Shown here one piece after another: positions 33,164 to 43,277 of a DNA stretch of 64,000 nt. Source of the DNA: Pseudonocardia sp. (GTDB lineage Bacteria; Actinomycetota; Actinomycetes; Mycobacteriales; Pseudonocardiaceae); contig NZ_JAODNI010000197.1 of assembly GCF_025465255.1 (NCBI RefSeq), positions 1-64,000 of the forward strand. Reading direction: 5' to 3'. Numbering within the stretch: the first letter of the stretch is position 1; each line of letters begins with the position of its first letter. Under the pieces are notes generated by a model. That model did no database searches, was not told the DNA's origin, and worked only from the letters and a program-made list of their open reading frames with translations. The translations under genes and the position numbers were made by a program.

Positions 33164-35487
33164 CGCTCACCCGCGCCTCGACCACCCCGGCCCCCGCGGT
33201 CCCCGCCCGCGTCCGGTGCCGGTACCGGGTCGTGGGCCTGGTGCAGGGCGTGGGCTTCCGGCCCTTCGTGCACGCCACCGCGACGGCGCTCGGGCTCACC
33301 GGGACGGTCGCCAACGACTCGGCCGGCGTCGTGGTCGAGGCCGAGGGTGACCCGGTCGCCGTGGCGGCGCTGGGCGCGGCCCTGAGCCGGGACGCCCCGC
33401 CCCTCGCGGTGGTCGAACGGGTCGAGTCCGCCGCCGTGGCCCCCACGGGCGGCACCGGGTTCCGGATCGCCGAATCGCAACGTGTCGCCGGCGGCCGCAC
33501 CCTCGCCTCCGCCGACGTCGCGACCTGCGACGACTGCCTGCGCGAGCTCGCCGATCCCGGCGACCGGCGGTACCGGCACCCGTTCATCACCTGCACGAAC
33601 TGCGGGCCGCGCTTCACGATCATCACCGACCTGCCCTACGACCGGCCGGCCACGACCATGTCCGGCTTCCCGATGTGTGCGGACTGCGCCCGGGAGTACG
33701 CCGACCCGGCCGACCGCAGGTTCCACGCCCAGCCCATCGCGTGTCCCGGCTGCGGGCCGCGGCTGGAGCTCGTCGACGGCGGCGCCCGGGGCCACGGCGA
33801 GGCCGCGCTGGCCGGGGCCCGCGCGCTGCTCGCCGCCGGCGCGGTCGTCGCGGTCAAGGGCCTCGGCGGCTACCACCTGGCCTGCGACGCCACGAACGAG
33901 GACGCCGTGGCCACCCTGCGCCGCAGGAAGGCCCGCGGCGCCAAGCCGTTCGCGGTGATGGTGCCAAACCTGGGCACCGCCCGGGAGCTGGCCGTCCTCG
34001 GCGATCTCGACGCCGCGCTGCTCACCGGCCCGCGGCGTCCCGTCGTCCTCGTCGAGCGCCGGCCCGGGGCCTGGTCCGCGCCGTCGGTCTCCCCCGGCAA
34101 CCCGGACCTCGGCCTGCTACTGCCCTACACGCCGGTGCACACGCTGCTGCTGGGCCTGCCGGGCGACGAGCCGGGCCCGCGGGCACTGGTGATGACCTCG
34201 GGCAACCTCGCGGGCGAGCCCATCGTCACCGACGACGCGGACGCGCTGGTGCGCCTGGCCGGGCTGGCCGACGCCTGGCTGCGCCACGACCGGCCCATCC
34301 GGGTCCCCTGCGACGACTCGGTGGCCCGCGTCGTCGACGGCGAGGAGCTGCCGATCCGCCGCTCCCGCGGGTACGCGCCGCTCCCTGTGTCGCTGCCCGT
34401 GGCGATCCCCCCGACCCTGGCCGTCGGGGCCGACCTGAAGAACACCTGCGCGGTCGGCGCGGGTCGCTACGCCTGGCTCTCCCAGCACGTCGGCGACATG
34501 GACGACCTGCGGACCCTCGACGCGTTCGGCGCCACCCAGGAGCACCTGCGGATGCTCACCGGCGTCGCCCCCACCCACCTCGTCGCCGACGAGCACCCGC
34601 TCTACCGGTCCACGGGATGGGCGCGCCGCGAGCAGGGCGGGCGCGTGCTGAGCGGGGTGCAGCACCACCACGCCCACGTCGCGTCGGTGATGGCCGAGCA
34701 CGGCCTCGACGGGACGAGCCCGGTCATCGGGGTCGCCTTCGACGGGACCGGGTACGGAACCGACGGCGCGGTGTGGGGCGGGGAGGTGCTGGTCGCCGAC
34801 TACACGGGCTTCGAGCGGATCGGCCACCTGGGCTACGTGGCGCTGCCCGGCGGGGACGCGAGCGTGCGCCGCCCCTACCGGATGGCCATGGCCCACCTGC
34901 GTGCCGCGGGGGTCGAGTGGACCGACGACCTGCCCTGTGTCGCCGCCTGCCCCGTCCCCGAGCGCGAGGTCCTCGACCACCAGCTGTCCACCGGCCTCGG
35001 CTGCGTCCCCACGTCGAGCATGGGCCGGCTGTTCGACGCCGTCAGCGCGCTGGCCGGGGTCTGCCAGGTCGCCGACCACGAGGGACAGGCCGCCGTCGAG
35101 CTCGAAGGGGCCGGCCGCGGGGTCCCCGCCCCCGACGGCTACCGGTTCGGCGAAGCCATGGACCCTGCCCCGGTGGTCCGGGCCGTCGCCGCCGACGTCC
35201 GGGCCGGGGTGGCGGGCGCCGTCGTCAGCGCCCGCTTCCACGCCGCCGTCGTCGACCTGGTCACCGGCGTCGTCGCGACCGCCCACGCGGCCACCGGCCT
35301 GTCCACGGTGGCGCTGAGCGGCGGGGTGTTCCAGAACCCGACCCTGCTGGCCGGGGTCTGCCGGGCTCTGCGCCGCAACGACTTCACCGTTCTCCGCCAC
35401 CGCGTGGTGCCGCCCAACGACGGCGGGATCGCGCTGGGACAACTCATGATCGCCGCCCACCGCTCGAGGGGTCTCCCATGTGCCTAG
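33160..35487 (+). CDS. hypF: carbamoyltransferase HypF
   Basis: 775 residues. Four domains in order: acylphosphatase-like ([20 protein letters not shown], residues about 20-105), two zinc fingers ([53 protein letters not shown]; about 120-200), YrdC-like ([20 protein letters not shown], about 210-390) and a Kae1-like C-terminal domain ([34 protein letters not shown]). It makes the thiocarbamate on HypE that becomes the cyanide ligands. The usual length of the family is about 750 residues, so it is complete. It overlaps the second hypC by ten bases. Confidence 0.96.
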   Translation: MTLTRASTTPAPAVPARVRCRYRVVGLVQGVGFRPFVHATATALGLTGTVANDSAGVVVEAEGDPVAVAALGAALSRDAPPLAVVERVESAAVAPTGGTGFRIAESQRVAGGRTLASADVATCDDCLRELADPGDRRYRHPFITCTNCGPRFTIITDLPYDRPATTMSGFPMCADCAREYADPADRRFHAQPIACPGCGPRLELVDGGARGHGEAALAGARALLAAGAVVAVKGLGGYHLACDATNEDAVATLRRRKARGAKPFAVMVPNLGTARELAVLGDLDAALLTGPRRPVVLVERRPGAWSAPSVSPGNPDLGLLLPYTPVHTLLLGLPGDEPGPRALVMTSGNLAGEPIVTDDADALVRLAGLADAWLRHDRPIRVPCDDSVARVVDGEELPIRRSRGYAPLPVSLPVAIPPTLAVGADLKNTCAVGAGRYAWLSQHVGDMDDLRTLDAFGATQEHLRMLTGVAPTHLVADEHPLYRSTGWARREQGGRVLSGVQHHHAHVASVMAEHGLDGTSPVIGVAFDGTGYGTDGAVWGGEVLVADYTGFERIGHLGYVALPGGDASVRRPYRMAMAHLRAAGVEWTDDLPCVAACPVPEREVLDHQLSTGLGCVPTSSMGRLFDAVSALAGVCQVADHEGQAAVELEGAGRGVPAPDGYRFGEAMDPAPVVRAVAADVRAGVAGAVVSARFHAAVVDLVTGVVATAHAATGLSTVALSGGVFQNPTLLAGVCRALRRNDFTVLRHRVVPPNDGGIALGQLMIAAHRSRGLPCA

Positions 35488-35786
35488 CCGTACCGGGCCG
35501 CATCGTCCGCACCTACGAACAGGACCTGACCCCGATGGCCGAGGTCGACTTCGGCGGCGTCGGCAAGGAGGTGTGCCTGCAGTACGTCCCGGACGCCGTC
35601 GTCGGCGAGTACGTGATCGTGCACGTCGGTTTCGCGATCCAGCGGCTCGACGAGGCGTCGGCCCTGGACACGCTGCGCACCTTCGCGGGCATGGGGGTCC
35701 TCGAGGAGGAGTTCGGCGACGGGTTCGAGCGCGCGGCACGGGCCGTGCAGCAGCCGGAGACGACGACGGAAGGCGCAGCACGATGA
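35478..35786 (+). CDS. hydrogenase assembly chaperone HypC, second copy
   Basis: 102 residues from ATG 35478, overlapping the end of hypF. It has [15 protein letters not shown] with Cys2 and [20 protein letters not shown], the HypC core. Its inner part ([17 protein letters not shown]) differs clearly from the first copy and contains an extra Cys. The acidic C-terminal extension ([15 protein letters not shown]) is also unique. It overlaps hypD (ATGA). One copy may serve HypD, the other the HhyL precursor; this is inference. Confidence 0.92.
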   Translation: MCLAVPGRIVRTYEQDLTPMAEVDFGGVGKEVCLQYVPDAVVGEYVIVHVGFAIQRLDEASALDTLRTFAGMGVLEEEFGDGFERAARAVQQPETTTEGAAR

Positions 35787-36892
35787 AGTACCTGGACGAG
35801 TTCAGCGATCCCGATCTCGCGGCCCGGCTGCTCGAGCAGATCCACGCCGCGACCACCAGGCCGTGGGCGATCATGGAGGTGTGCGGCGGCCAGACGCACT
35901 CGATCATCCGGCACGGCATCGACCAGCTGCTGCCCGACGACGTGGAGATGATCCACGGCCCCGGCTGCCCCGTCTGCGTCACCCCGCTGGAGATCATCGA
36001 CCGGGCGCTGGCCATCGCGGCCCGGCCCGACGTCGTCTTCTGCTCGTTCGGGGACATGCTCCGGGTCCCCGGCAGCAGCCACGACCTGTTCCGGATCAAG
36101 AGCGAGGGCGGCGACGTCCGGGTCGTCTACTCCCCGCTGGACGCGCTGAAGCTCGCCCGGGAGAACCCGGACAAGGAGGTGGTGTTCTTCGGCATCGGCT
36201 TCGAGACCACCGCCCCGGCCAACGCGATGACGGTCTACCAGGCGAAGCGCATGGGGGTGCCGAACTTCTCGCTGCTGGTCTCGCACGTCCTCGTCCCCCC
36301 GGCGGTCGCGGCGATCATGGAGTCGCCCACCTGCCGGGTCCAGGGGTTCCTGGCCGCGGGCCACGTCTGCAGCGTCATGGGCACGGCCGAGTACCCGCCG
36401 CTGGCCGAGCGCTACGGCGTGCCGATCGTGGTCACCGGGTTCGAGCCGCTGGACATCCTCGAGGGCATCCGGCGCACCGTGCTCCAGCTCGAGTCGGGGC
36501 GACACGAGCTGGAGAACGCCTACACCCGCGCCGTCCCCGCCGAGGGGAACCCGCCGGCCAAGGCCATGCTGCAGGACGTCTTCGAGGTCACCGACCGGGC
36601 GTGGCGCGGCATCGGCATGATCCCGGACAGCGGGTGGCGGCTCTCGGAGCGCTACCGGGATTTCGACGCCGAGATCCGGTTCGACGTCCGGGGGATCCAC
36701 ACCGCCGAGTCGGCGATCTGCCGCTCCGGCGAGGTGCTGCAGGGTCTGATCAAACCGCACGAGTGCGCCGCGTTCGGCAGGGAGTGCACGCCGCGGAACC
36801 CGTTGGGCGCCACCATGGTCTCGTCCGAGGGCGCCTGCGCCGCGTACTACACCTACCGGCGCCTCGAGCTGACGGAGGCGGCCGGTGCCTGA
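35783..36892 (+). CDS. hypD: hydrogenase iron-sulfur assembly protein HypD
   Basis: 369 residues. Conserved motifs: [59 protein letters not shown] and the C-terminal cluster ligands [34 protein letters not shown]. HypD holds a [4Fe-4S] cluster and assembles the Fe(CN)2CO group with HypC and HypE. It overlaps hypE by eight bases. Confidence 0.96.
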   Translation: MKYLDEFSDPDLAARLLEQIHAATTRPWAIMEVCGGQTHSIIRHGIDQLLPDDVEMIHGPGCPVCVTPLEIIDRALAIAARPDVVFCSFGDMLRVPGSSHDLFRIKSEGGDVRVVYSPLDALKLARENPDKEVVFFGIGFETTAPANAMTVYQAKRMGVPNFSLLVSHVLVPPAVAAIMESPTCRVQGFLAAGHVCSVMGTAEYPPLAERYGVPIVVTGFEPLDILEGIRRTVLQLESGRHELENAYTRAVPAEGNPPAKAMLQDVFEVTDRAWRGIGMIPDSGWRLSERYRDFDAEIRFDVRGIHTAESAICRSGEVLQGLIKPHECAAFGRECTPRNPLGATMVSSEGACAAYYTYRRLELTEAAGA

Positions 36893-37949
36893 GCGGCCGA
36901 CCATCGACATGGACAGCTGGACGTGCCCGGTGCCGCTGCGCGACTCGCCGACGGTGGTGATGGGCCACGGCGGCGGTGGCACGCTGTCGGCCGAGCTCGT
37001 CGAGCACCTCTTCCTGCCGGCCTTCGGCGACGCCGCGCAGGCCGAGCTGGGCGACTCGGCCGTGCTCGACGTCGGGCCCGGCCGGCTCGCGTTCTCCACC
37101 GACTCGTTCGTCGTCAAGCCGTTGTTCTTCCCCGGCGGCAGCATCGGCGACCTCGCCGTCAACGGGACGGTCAACGACCTGGCCATGTCCGGCGCGCGCC
37201 CGCTCTTCCTCTCGACGGCGTTCATCCTCGAGGAGGGCACCCCGCTCCGCGACATCGGGCGGGTGGCCACGGCCATGGGTTCCGCGGCGTCGGTCGCCGG
37301 GGTCCGGCTGGTCACCGGCGACACCAAGGTCGTCGACGCGGGGCACGGTGACGGGATCTACGTCAATACCGCCGGGGTGGGTGTCCTCGACGACGGCGTC
37401 GACATCCGGGCGACCCGCGCCGCGGTGGGCGACGTGGTGATCGTCAGCGGGCCGATCGGGGTGCACGGCGTGGCCGTCCTCAGCTGCCGGGAGGGGCTGC
37501 AGTTCGGGACCACGGTCGAGAGCGACTGTGCCGCGCTGAACGGCCTGGTCGCCGCGATGCTGGCCACGGGAGCGGACGTGCACGTGCTGCGCGACCCCAC
37601 CCGCGGTGGCGTGGCCGCCTCCCTCAACGAGATCGCTCGCGTCGCGCGCGTGGGCGTCGAGCTGGTCGAACGCGACCTGCCCGTGCCTGAAGGGGTCGCC
37701 AACGCCTGCAGCCTGCTCGGCCTCGACCCGCTCTACGTGGCCAACGAGGGCAAGCTCGTCGCGTTCGTCCCCCCGGGCGAGGCGGAGCAGGTGCTCGCCG
37801 CCATGCAGGCCCACGAGCTCGGCAAGGAGGCCGTGGCCATCGGCCGCTGCGTCGAGGCCCACCCCGGCATGGTGGTGGCGAGGACGGGGCTGGGCGGCAC
37901 CCGGGTGGTCGACCTGCCCCTCGGCGAGCAGCTCCCCCGGATCTGCTGA
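36885..37949 (+). CDS. hypE: carbamoyl dehydratase HypE
   Basis: 354 residues from GTG 36885. PurM-like ATPase fold with [59 protein letters not shown] and [19 protein letters not shown]. The final residues PRIC supply the C-terminal Cys that is carbamoylated by HypF and dehydrated to thiocyanate. The next gene starts immediately after the stop. Confidence 0.96.
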   Translation: MPERPTIDMDSWTCPVPLRDSPTVVMGHGGGGTLSAELVEHLFLPAFGDAAQAELGDSAVLDVGPGRLAFSTDSFVVKPLFFPGGSIGDLAVNGTVNDLAMSGARPLFLSTAFILEEGTPLRDIGRVATAMGSAASVAGVRLVTGDTKVVDAGHGDGIYVNTAGVGVLDDGVDIRATRAAVGDVVIVSGPIGVHGVAVLSCREGLQFGTTVESDCAALNGLVAAMLATGADVHVLRDPTRGGVAASLNEIARVARVGVELVERDLPVPEGVANACSLLGLDPLYVANEGKLVAFVPPGEAEQVLAAMQAHELGKEAVAIGRCVEAHPGMVVARTGLGGTRVVDLPLGEQLPRIC

Positions 37950-38708
37950 ATGGCGACGACCGCCACCGCGGGCGAGGTGCTGTTCGCCCGCTACGCCTAC
38001 CCGCCCAACGAGCTGGGCTACTGCGGTCCGGCCGACGCCGACGCGGTCCTCGACGTCGCCGCGGCCGCCGCCGGGGGCATGATCGAGCGCGTGCAGGCGT
38101 TCGACGGCGCCGTCGCCTACCTCGAGGTCATCGCGGCCGCCGCCGCCCTGCCGCCGCTCGACCCCCGGGTGGTGGAGGCCTACTGGGTGGGCAACGAGCT
38201 GCTCGACCGGGTGGACCCGGCGCAGTTTGCGAAGGACATCCGGGTGAGGTTCGCGGGCGAGACGGGCGCGAACTGGGAGGTTCTCGCCGGCGGGCTTCCC
38301 GCGGTCGCGCACCACAGCTTCCAGGTCTTCACCGTCTACCCCTGGGTGGGGCTGCTCGGCCGAGGTGCCACGAACACCGCGGGTGGCCCGGCGCTCCACA
38401 TCCTGGACCGGTGCCGGATCCGCGACGGCACGGTGCTCGCGGTCGAGGGCGACGAGGTGGTGGTCCGGTCCCGCCCGCTGACGTGGTCCGGCCGGGAGCT
38501 GGGCCTCGGCGAGCCCGTCGAGGAGCGGGCGCGGTGGGCGCAGGCCGGGCGATCGCTGCTGGCCGCGGTGGTGCCCGGGGACATGGTGTCCCTGCACTGG
38601 GACTGGGTGTGCGACCGCCTCACCCCGGAGCAGCGGGACGAGCTGCAGCGTCGCACGACGGACCAGCTCGCCCTGACCAACGCGGCCGCACCCGTGCGAC
38701 AGGCGTGA
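37950..38708 (+). CDS. DUF6390-like protein, last gene of the hydrogenase operon
   Basis: 252 residues, starting directly after the hypE stop. Landmarks are LFARYAYPPNELGYCGPADA, YLEVIAAAAALPPLDPRVVE, NWEVLAGGLPAVAHHSFQVF and SLHWDWVCDRLTPEQRDELQ. The HHSFQVFTVYPWVGLL segment is beta-rich with two histidines that could bind metal. It fits an uncharacterised family (DUF6390 as I recall) found with actinobacterial hydrogenases. Function unknown. A terminator-like hairpin follows. Confidence 0.75.
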   Translation: MATTATAGEVLFARYAYPPNELGYCGPADADAVLDVAAAAAGGMIERVQAFDGAVAYLEVIAAAAALPPLDPRVVEAYWVGNELLDRVDPAQFAKDIRVRFAGETGANWEVLAGGLPAVAHHSFQVFTVYPWVGLLGRGATNTAGGPALHILDRCRIRDGTVLAVEGDEVVVRSRPLTWSGRELGLGEPVEERARWAQAGRSLLAAVVPGDMVSLHWDWVCDRLTPEQRDELQRRTTDQLALTNAAAPVRQA

Positions 38709-38711
38709 CGC

Positions 38712-38732
38712 CGGAGGTACTCGAGTCCTCCG
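38712..38732 (+). terminator. terminator hairpin closing the hydrogenase operon
   Basis: CGGAGG (38712-38717) pairs with CCTCCG (38727-38732); the loop contains the self-complementary ACTCGAGT. It begins four bases after the stop codon of the last gene. Confidence 0.55.
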
Positions 38733-39138
38733 CGTGAAGCGGCCGAGCGTCGTGCCCGCTGCCTGCCCGCGAATCACTCGAAGGTGTCTCCGCGCTCCTT
38801 GCCGGGGCGCTCGTCATCGCCTCCCGCCGGACATATCCGGCCAATCGCAGATTCCCGACCGCCGATCGGCGTCGTCGAGAAATCCGAGGCCGGCGCCTTC
38901 CCGTCCTGAGCCGCGATCGTCCTGATAGAGCGATCCGCCTTCCCTTCGGCATGCTCGATCGTGATCCGAGTCTGACACGTTGGGTAACAACAGGGGTACG
39001 GGCGGTGAACGCCCGGGGCGAACGGGCCGCTAGCGTCCGGACCGTTCCTCGACTTCCTGGGCCGTCGGGCATTTCTGGATGCGGTCGAAGGTGGCCCCGA
39101 CTGCCTACGAAGGGCACGGTGATCGCCCGGTGCCGGCG
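38733..39138 (+). promoter_or_regulatory. 406-base spacer before the MFS transporter gene
   Basis: No gene was recognised. The part 38935-39000 is the least GC-rich and contains GTTGGGTAACAAC (a 4-bp inverted repeat, 38979-38991) followed by GGGGTACGGG, so a promoter is likely there. No confident sigma-factor match was made. Confidence 0.4.
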
Positions 39139-40659
39139 ATGCTCGGACCGCGATGGTTGAGTCACGACGCGCGTGTGGTGATCGCCGCTCGTGCGTTGCG
39201 CACGTTCGGCTACGGCTGCACCAGCGTCCTGTTGGCGGGGATGCTCACCGCGGACGGGGCCACCCCGGATCTCGTCGGTCTGCTGCTGGCCCTGGCGGCG
39301 GTCGGTTCGGTGCTGGCCAGCATCCTGATGGGCCTGTTCGCGGACCGCGTCGGCCGTCGGACGTCATTGATCTTCACCGCCGGGCTGATGGGCACGGCCG
39401 GGCTCGTGTTCGCCTTCTCCGAGTCGTTCCCACTCCTCCTCGCTGCGGCGTTCATCGGCACGATCTCGCCGTCGACCAACGACAACAGCCCGTTCAGCGG
39501 CGTGGAGCAGGCCATCCTGGCCCAGACGTGCCCGGCGGAGCGGCACACGGCCCTCTTCGCCGGCTACAGCATGGCCGCGCTGCTGTCCGGTGCCGCGGGC
39601 GGGCTGGCGGCTGCCGGTCTCGGGTTGCTGTCCTCCCCGGAGCCGGGCGACGCGGCGTTCCTGCTCTACACGGTCGTCGCAGTTCTGACCGCCGTGTTGT
39701 TCCTCGGCCTGACCCCGGCGGCGGAGCCGGAGGCCACGCCGCCCGAGAACGCCGCCGGAGACCCGGCCCGCGACCGGAAACGGCTGCCCTCGGGACCGGT
39801 CGTGCGCCTCGCCGGGCTCTTCGCGGTCGACGCGTTCGCCGGTGGGCTGGCGGTGCAGGCCATCCTCGCCCTGTGGTTCCAGCAGCGGTACGGGGTGTCC
39901 AGCACCGAGCTGGGCCTGCTGTTCTTCGCGACGAACCTGCTGCCCGCGCTGAGCCAGGCCGTCGCACCGGCGCTGGCGAGACGCCGCGGTCTGCTGACCG
40001 CGATGCTCGTCCCCCACTTCCTGTCCAACGTCCTGCTGTTGTGTGTGCCGGTGGCCCCGACGTTCGGGCTGGCTGCCGCGGTGCTGTTGGCCCGGCAGAC
40101 GCTGTCGAAGATCGACGTCCCCGCTCGACAGGCCTTCACCGCAGCGATCGTCACGCCCGAGGAACGCACCGCGGCCGCCAGCCTGACCACCGTCGCGCGC
40201 AGCGTCGCCGTCTCGGCCAGCCCGCTGACCTCCAGCCTGATGCTCAGCGGACCGCTCATCGCCTGCGGCGCACCCCTGCTCCTGGGCGGCGGCCTGGCCA
40301 TCGCCTACGACCTCACGATGTGGCGCACCTTCCGCAGGTTCCCCCTCGGTGAGGGCTGCGGGCCCGTCGCCCGGGTCCTCGGCGGCCGGCACCGCCGCAA
40401 CGGAACGACCGACGACCGCCGGGTGGCCGCCCGCATCACCGGCGCCGTCGAAGGTCGTCACCGCATCGCCGCCACCGCCGCCGCGGAACCGGACGACCTC
40501 CGGGATCCTCGACGGACCCTCGAGCCCTACGGCAGCGAGACGGAGACCATCGTCATCAGGCCCGCGTACTGGCCCGAAGGCCCGCCCCACGCGCCCCGCG
40601 GAGCGGGCCCCCGAGGACTCGAGATCGGGTTACCAAGCGTGCACAGGGCGCCGTGGTGA
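39139..40659 (+). CDS. MFS transporter
   Basis: About 506 residues if it starts at ATG 39139 (the frame opens at ATG 39079; neither has a good ribosome binding site). Twelve hydrophobic segments fit a major facilitator: LLLALAAVGSVLASILMGLF then ADRVGRRTSLIFTAGLMG, the classic loop 2-3 motif, and PARQAFTAAIVTPEERTAAA between later helices. A hydrophilic loop of about 35 residues separates the two halves. The C-terminal 100 residues are polar and basic. Substrate unknown, probably a drug or metabolite efflux pump. It stands alone between the hydrogenase island and a decay zone. Confidence 0.8.
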   Translation: MLGPRWLSHDARVVIAARALRTFGYGCTSVLLAGMLTADGATPDLVGLLLALAAVGSVLASILMGLFADRVGRRTSLIFTAGLMGTAGLVFAFSESFPLLLAAAFIGTISPSTNDNSPFSGVEQAILAQTCPAERHTALFAGYSMAALLSGAAGGLAAAGLGLLSSPEPGDAAFLLYTVVAVLTAVLFLGLTPAAEPEATPPENAAGDPARDRKRLPSGPVVRLAGLFAVDAFAGGLAVQAILALWFQQRYGVSSTELGLLFFATNLLPALSQAVAPALARRRGLLTAMLVPHFLSNVLLLCVPVAPTFGLAAAVLLARQTLSKIDVPARQAFTAAIVTPEERTAAASLTTVARSVAVSASPLTSSLMLSGPLIACGAPLLLGGGLAIAYDLTMWRTFRRFPLGEGCGPVARVLGGRHRRNGTTDDRRVAARITGAVEGRHRIAATAAAEPDDLRDPRRTLEPYGSETETIVIRPAYWPEGPPHAPRGAGPRGLEIGLPSVHRAPW

Positions 40660-41089
40660 GTGGTCTCGGCGGCAGGAGGCGATGATCGCCCGCTGGCGCA
40701 GACCCCAGGGGCCCGATACCTTTTCGCGGCGTGCTTCGCGTGGGTGCCCGATACTCGAGTCGAAGGGCTCCGGCCGGGGAGGTCGAACCTTCTCTTCCGT
40801 TTCGGCCTTGGCCTGCCGGTTCCCGTGAGAGACGGTTTACTCCTTCCCGCCTCCGCTGACAAGGCCGGCAGCCGAGGACCCGGCGAAGCTGCCGCCGCCC
40901 AGGGCCTTCACGACCGCGCCACGCACCTCGGAACCTGAGTGACGGATCCGGCATCCTTCCCCACCGCCGTCAGGCGTCCCGGTGGGCCGGTCCGATGACC
41001 CGGCAATGGCTCCGCGAGGCCGAGGCACCACCCGTGGAGCCGGGGCACGCTCGGCGGTGACCGAGGACGACACGGAGAAAGGGCGTTCC
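40660..41089. other. 430 bases without a recognisable gene
   Basis: Both strands were read; only low-complexity Arg/Gly/Pro shadow frames are present. The purine-rich GGAGAAAGGG at 41074-41083 belongs to the decayed aldo/keto reductase that follows. The region borders a zone of deleted genes and may itself be a deletion scar. Confidence 0.4.
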
Positions 41090-41520
41090 GTGAGCAGAAC
41101 CGCGCCGCGGACGCTGCCGCTCCCGTCGGGCGAGCCGGTGCCTGTGCTCGGACTGGGAACGTGGCCATTGACCAGATCCTCTACAACCTGCAGCGGCGCG
41201 GACCCGAGTACGCCCTGCTTCCGCTGTGCCGCGACCGTGGCCTGCCGGTGATGGCGTACTCGCCCGTGGAACAGGGCAGGCCGCTGGGCCACCCCGTGCT
41301 GGCCGAGGTCGCGCGCGGGCACGGGATCACCCCCGCCCGCGCCGCACCGGCCTGGGTGTTGCGGTCCGGCGGAGTCATCGCCGTTCCCAGGGCCGGGCCG
41401 ACCGCGCACGTCCGCGACGACGCCGCGGCGCTCGACGTGCGGCTCGAGCCGGCCGACCTCGAACTGCCGGACGAGGCGTTCCCCCCGCCGCGGCGACGGC
41501 AACCCCTCGAGGTGCTGTGA
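41090..41520 (+). pseudogene. aldo/keto reductase with large internal deletion
   Basis: A GTG at 41090 behind GGAGAAAGGG opens with LPSGEPVPVLGLGTW, the usual N-terminus of aldo/keto reductases. Directly after GTW the frame changes: AIDQILYNLQRRGPEYALLP, then MAYSPVEQGRPLGHPVLAEV, RSGGVIAVPRAGPTAHVRDD and LELPDEAFPPPRRR, i.e. the C-terminal third of the same family. Roughly 130 residues, including the catalytic Tyr, Asp and His, are missing at about 41160. The two ends are well preserved, so the deletion looks recent. Confidence 0.82.
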
Positions 41521-41952
41521 CCCTGCCGAGGGCACCCGGGACCGAAGCCGGCCGAACCCACGCCGCGCCCGGGTGGTCCGCGCGCCCGGAACCGCCGGCC
41601 GAGGCGGGCGCGCCTGACGGGCGCGGCGGCCTCCCTGCCCGGTTTCGCCTCGCAGGTCACCAACGATCCCACGGTCACAGCCATGTTCTTCCTCCCTCTC
41701 CCTCGCTCGACCGAACGCCGCGTCGACCGACGCCCTCGGGTGATCTCGTCCGGAACCAGGATCGACGGCGAGCGGCAGGTGACGCGTGGGTCTGACGAGC
41801 GCAACCGTCCGGCCGGGGCGGGGTTTGCCGGGCCGGGCGGTCCGGCACGACTCGGCCCGGTCGGCGCGAGACGTTCCGGAAGTTCCGCGGCGTAACCTCG
41901 GCGCCCCGATCGTGCCGACCGCGGGCGGTGCGCGACCCGAGGAGGCCCACCG
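41521..41952. other. spacer holding the ABM monooxygenase stub
   Basis: Besides the 5' stub of a monooxygenase on the minus strand (41622-41684), no gene is supported. The 3' half (41885-41952) leads into the decayed AraC-type gene; GAGGAGG-like CGAGGAGGCCC at about 41938-41948 is its ribosome binding site. Confidence 0.4.
41622..41684 (-). pseudogene. 5' stub of an ABM-type quinol monooxygenase
   Basis: ATG at 41684 on the minus strand, with a strong GGGAGGAAGAAC upstream, encodes MAVTVGSLVTCEAKPGREA. This matches the N-terminal strand of antibiotic-biosynthesis-monooxygenase (YgiN-like) proteins, MAVTVGLLVxLEAKPGKEA. After about 19-20 residues the similarity ends in unrelated Arg/Gly sequence. 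The ribosome binding site and start are intact, the remaining ~75 residues are lost. Confidence 0.55.
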
Positions 41953-42481
41953 GTGTCAGTCCCTGTCCCGTTCTCGTTCCACGAGTTCGACCTCACCGAC
42001 GCCCGCGACGCGATCGCGAGGAACTACTTCCCCACCACGCTCGCGCTGTGCTCGGCGCCTTCGCCGTACGAGTTCCGGTTCGACGGCCACGCGCACGACA
42101 CGGTCACGCTGGGCCACGCCTGGTACACCTCGGCGATGCGGATCGGCATCGAGGAGGTCGGCGCGGTCTACGTCGACCTCCCGTCCCGCGGCACGATGTT
42201 CGCCGAGCACCGCGACGGCGCGGTGGACATCGACCCGAGCAGGGCCGCGGTCTTCCGGCCGACCGGGACGGTCGTCATGACCACCAGCGACGACTACGAC
42301 TCCCTCGCGGTGAACGCTGCGGCGGGTGGTCGATGCGGTGGAGGCCGGCCCCGCCGCGACCACCGTCAGCCGGGTCGCTCGGCGATGGGGGTTCGTCCAC
42401 ACCGGCCGCTTCGCCGCGACGTATCAGGCCCGTCACCGCGTGGCCCCCTCGGCCACGCTGCGGGGACGGTCACAGCGATGA
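41953..42481 (+). pseudogene. AraC-family regulator with internal deletion
   Basis: GTG 41953 with CGAGGAGG upstream. The first ~120 residues match the AraC_binding_2 cupin-like domain: YEFRFDGHAHDTVTLGHAWY, VYVDLPSRGTMFAEHRDGAV. Near 42310 the frame breaks; in another frame TVSRVARRWGFVHTGRFAAT YQARHRVAPSATLRG runs to TGA 42479-42481, the last helices of an AraC HTH domain. The middle of the protein (linker and first HTH, roughly 130-150 residues) is gone. This is the same kind of in-gene deletion as in the reductase 430 bases upstream. Confidence 0.8.
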
Positions 42482-42566
42482 ACCCCCCGGATCGCCCGCG
42501 TCGATCGTCCCGAACACTGCGCGAACCGGATCGACCCGAGGAAAGCTCGCCCGCTTGGGTGGAGCG

Positions 42567-42962
42567 ATGAACACCGCCTCCAGCGCCGGCCCGGCCCGGG
42601 CCGCGGACCTGCGGCCCGGAATCCCGTTGCTGGCTGCCGCGCCGGGTCCGCTCGACGACGCCGCGGCCGAACAGCTGGGGGACGTCCTCGACGAAACGCT
42701 GGACCGGCATCCGTGGGGCGTCGTGCTCGACCTGTCCGGGGTCGACGAGATGAGCCCGGCCGGGGTGGAGATGCTGGTACGGGCGGCTGTGCGGGCGGGC
42801 CGGCTCGACGTCGGGCTCTGCCCCGTCCCGTCGGATGCGGTGCTGGCGGCGATCGCGGGGGCGGGGTTGCGCGAGCTGTTCGACCTGCACGCCGGCATCG
42901 ACGAGGCGCTCGCCGCGCTGGGCGTGGCTCCGGGAGCACCGGCACGCGCCACCCCGGCCTGA
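42567..42962 (+). CDS. STAS-domain protein beside the gas vesicle operon
   Basis: 131 residues from ATG 42567 with GGTGGAGCG upstream. STAS fold: GVVLDLSGVDEMSPAGVEML, where the Ser in MSPAGVE occupies the phospho-acceptor position of RsbV-type antagonists. The ends are Ala/Pro-rich. It may bind an RsbW-type kinase, and so link general stress control with buoyancy genes; only position suggests this. It is convergent with gvpK (18-base gap). Confidence 0.72.
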   Translation: MNTASSAGPARAADLRPGIPLLAAAPGPLDDAAAEQLGDVLDETLDRHPWGVVLDLSGVDEMSPAGVEMLVRAAVRAGRLDVGLCPVPSDAVLAAIAGAGLRELFDLHAGIDEALAALGVAPGAPARATPA

Positions 42963-42980
42963 GCGAGGGCACCGGGTCCC

Positions 42981-43277
42981 TCAGCGCTGTCCTGCCTCCG
43001 GCCCCAGGAGATGCCCGAGCGGACCGAGGTCGATGTCGAGGTCACCGGGCTCGAGGCCGAAATGCTCCCTCAGCTCGATCATGGCCTCCTCCAGCCGCAT
43101 CAGGCCGAGGCCGAGGCGTTCGACGGTCTCGTCGGACAGGTCACCCACCTCCACCCGGCGCAGCGCCTGCCGCTCCATGAGCTGGCGGAGCAGTTCCACG
43201 ATCGTCAGGACGAGACGACCGAGGTCACGGCCGACCGTGTCCGGCTGTGCCTCGATGCGGCGGGGCAGCTCAGGCAT
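42981..43277 (-). CDS. gvpK: gas vesicle protein GvpK
   Basis: 98 residues. GvpK pattern: LGRLVLTIVELLRQLMERQA LRRVE, then LSDETVERLGLGLMRLEEAM and LREHFGL. GvpK is an essential assembly factor for gas vesicles. It is the last gene of the operon and overlaps gvpS upstream by eight bases. Confidence 0.93.
   Translation of the reverse strand: MPELPRRIEAQPDTVGRDLGRLVLTIVELLRQLMERQALRRVEVGDLSDETVERLGLGLMRLEEAMIELREHFGLEPGDLDIDLGPLGHLLGPEAGQR

Noticed and set aside
40740..40800. Possible tRNA-like T-arm (GGTCGAACC) in the spacer after the MFS gene
   Set aside because: No anticodon arm or 7-bp acceptor stem could be folded around it.
40837..41535. Minus-strand frame ending VVKALGGGSFAGSSAAGLVS
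   Set aside because: The end looks faintly protein-like, but the frame runs opposite the well-supported aldo/keto reductase remnant and no family could be named.
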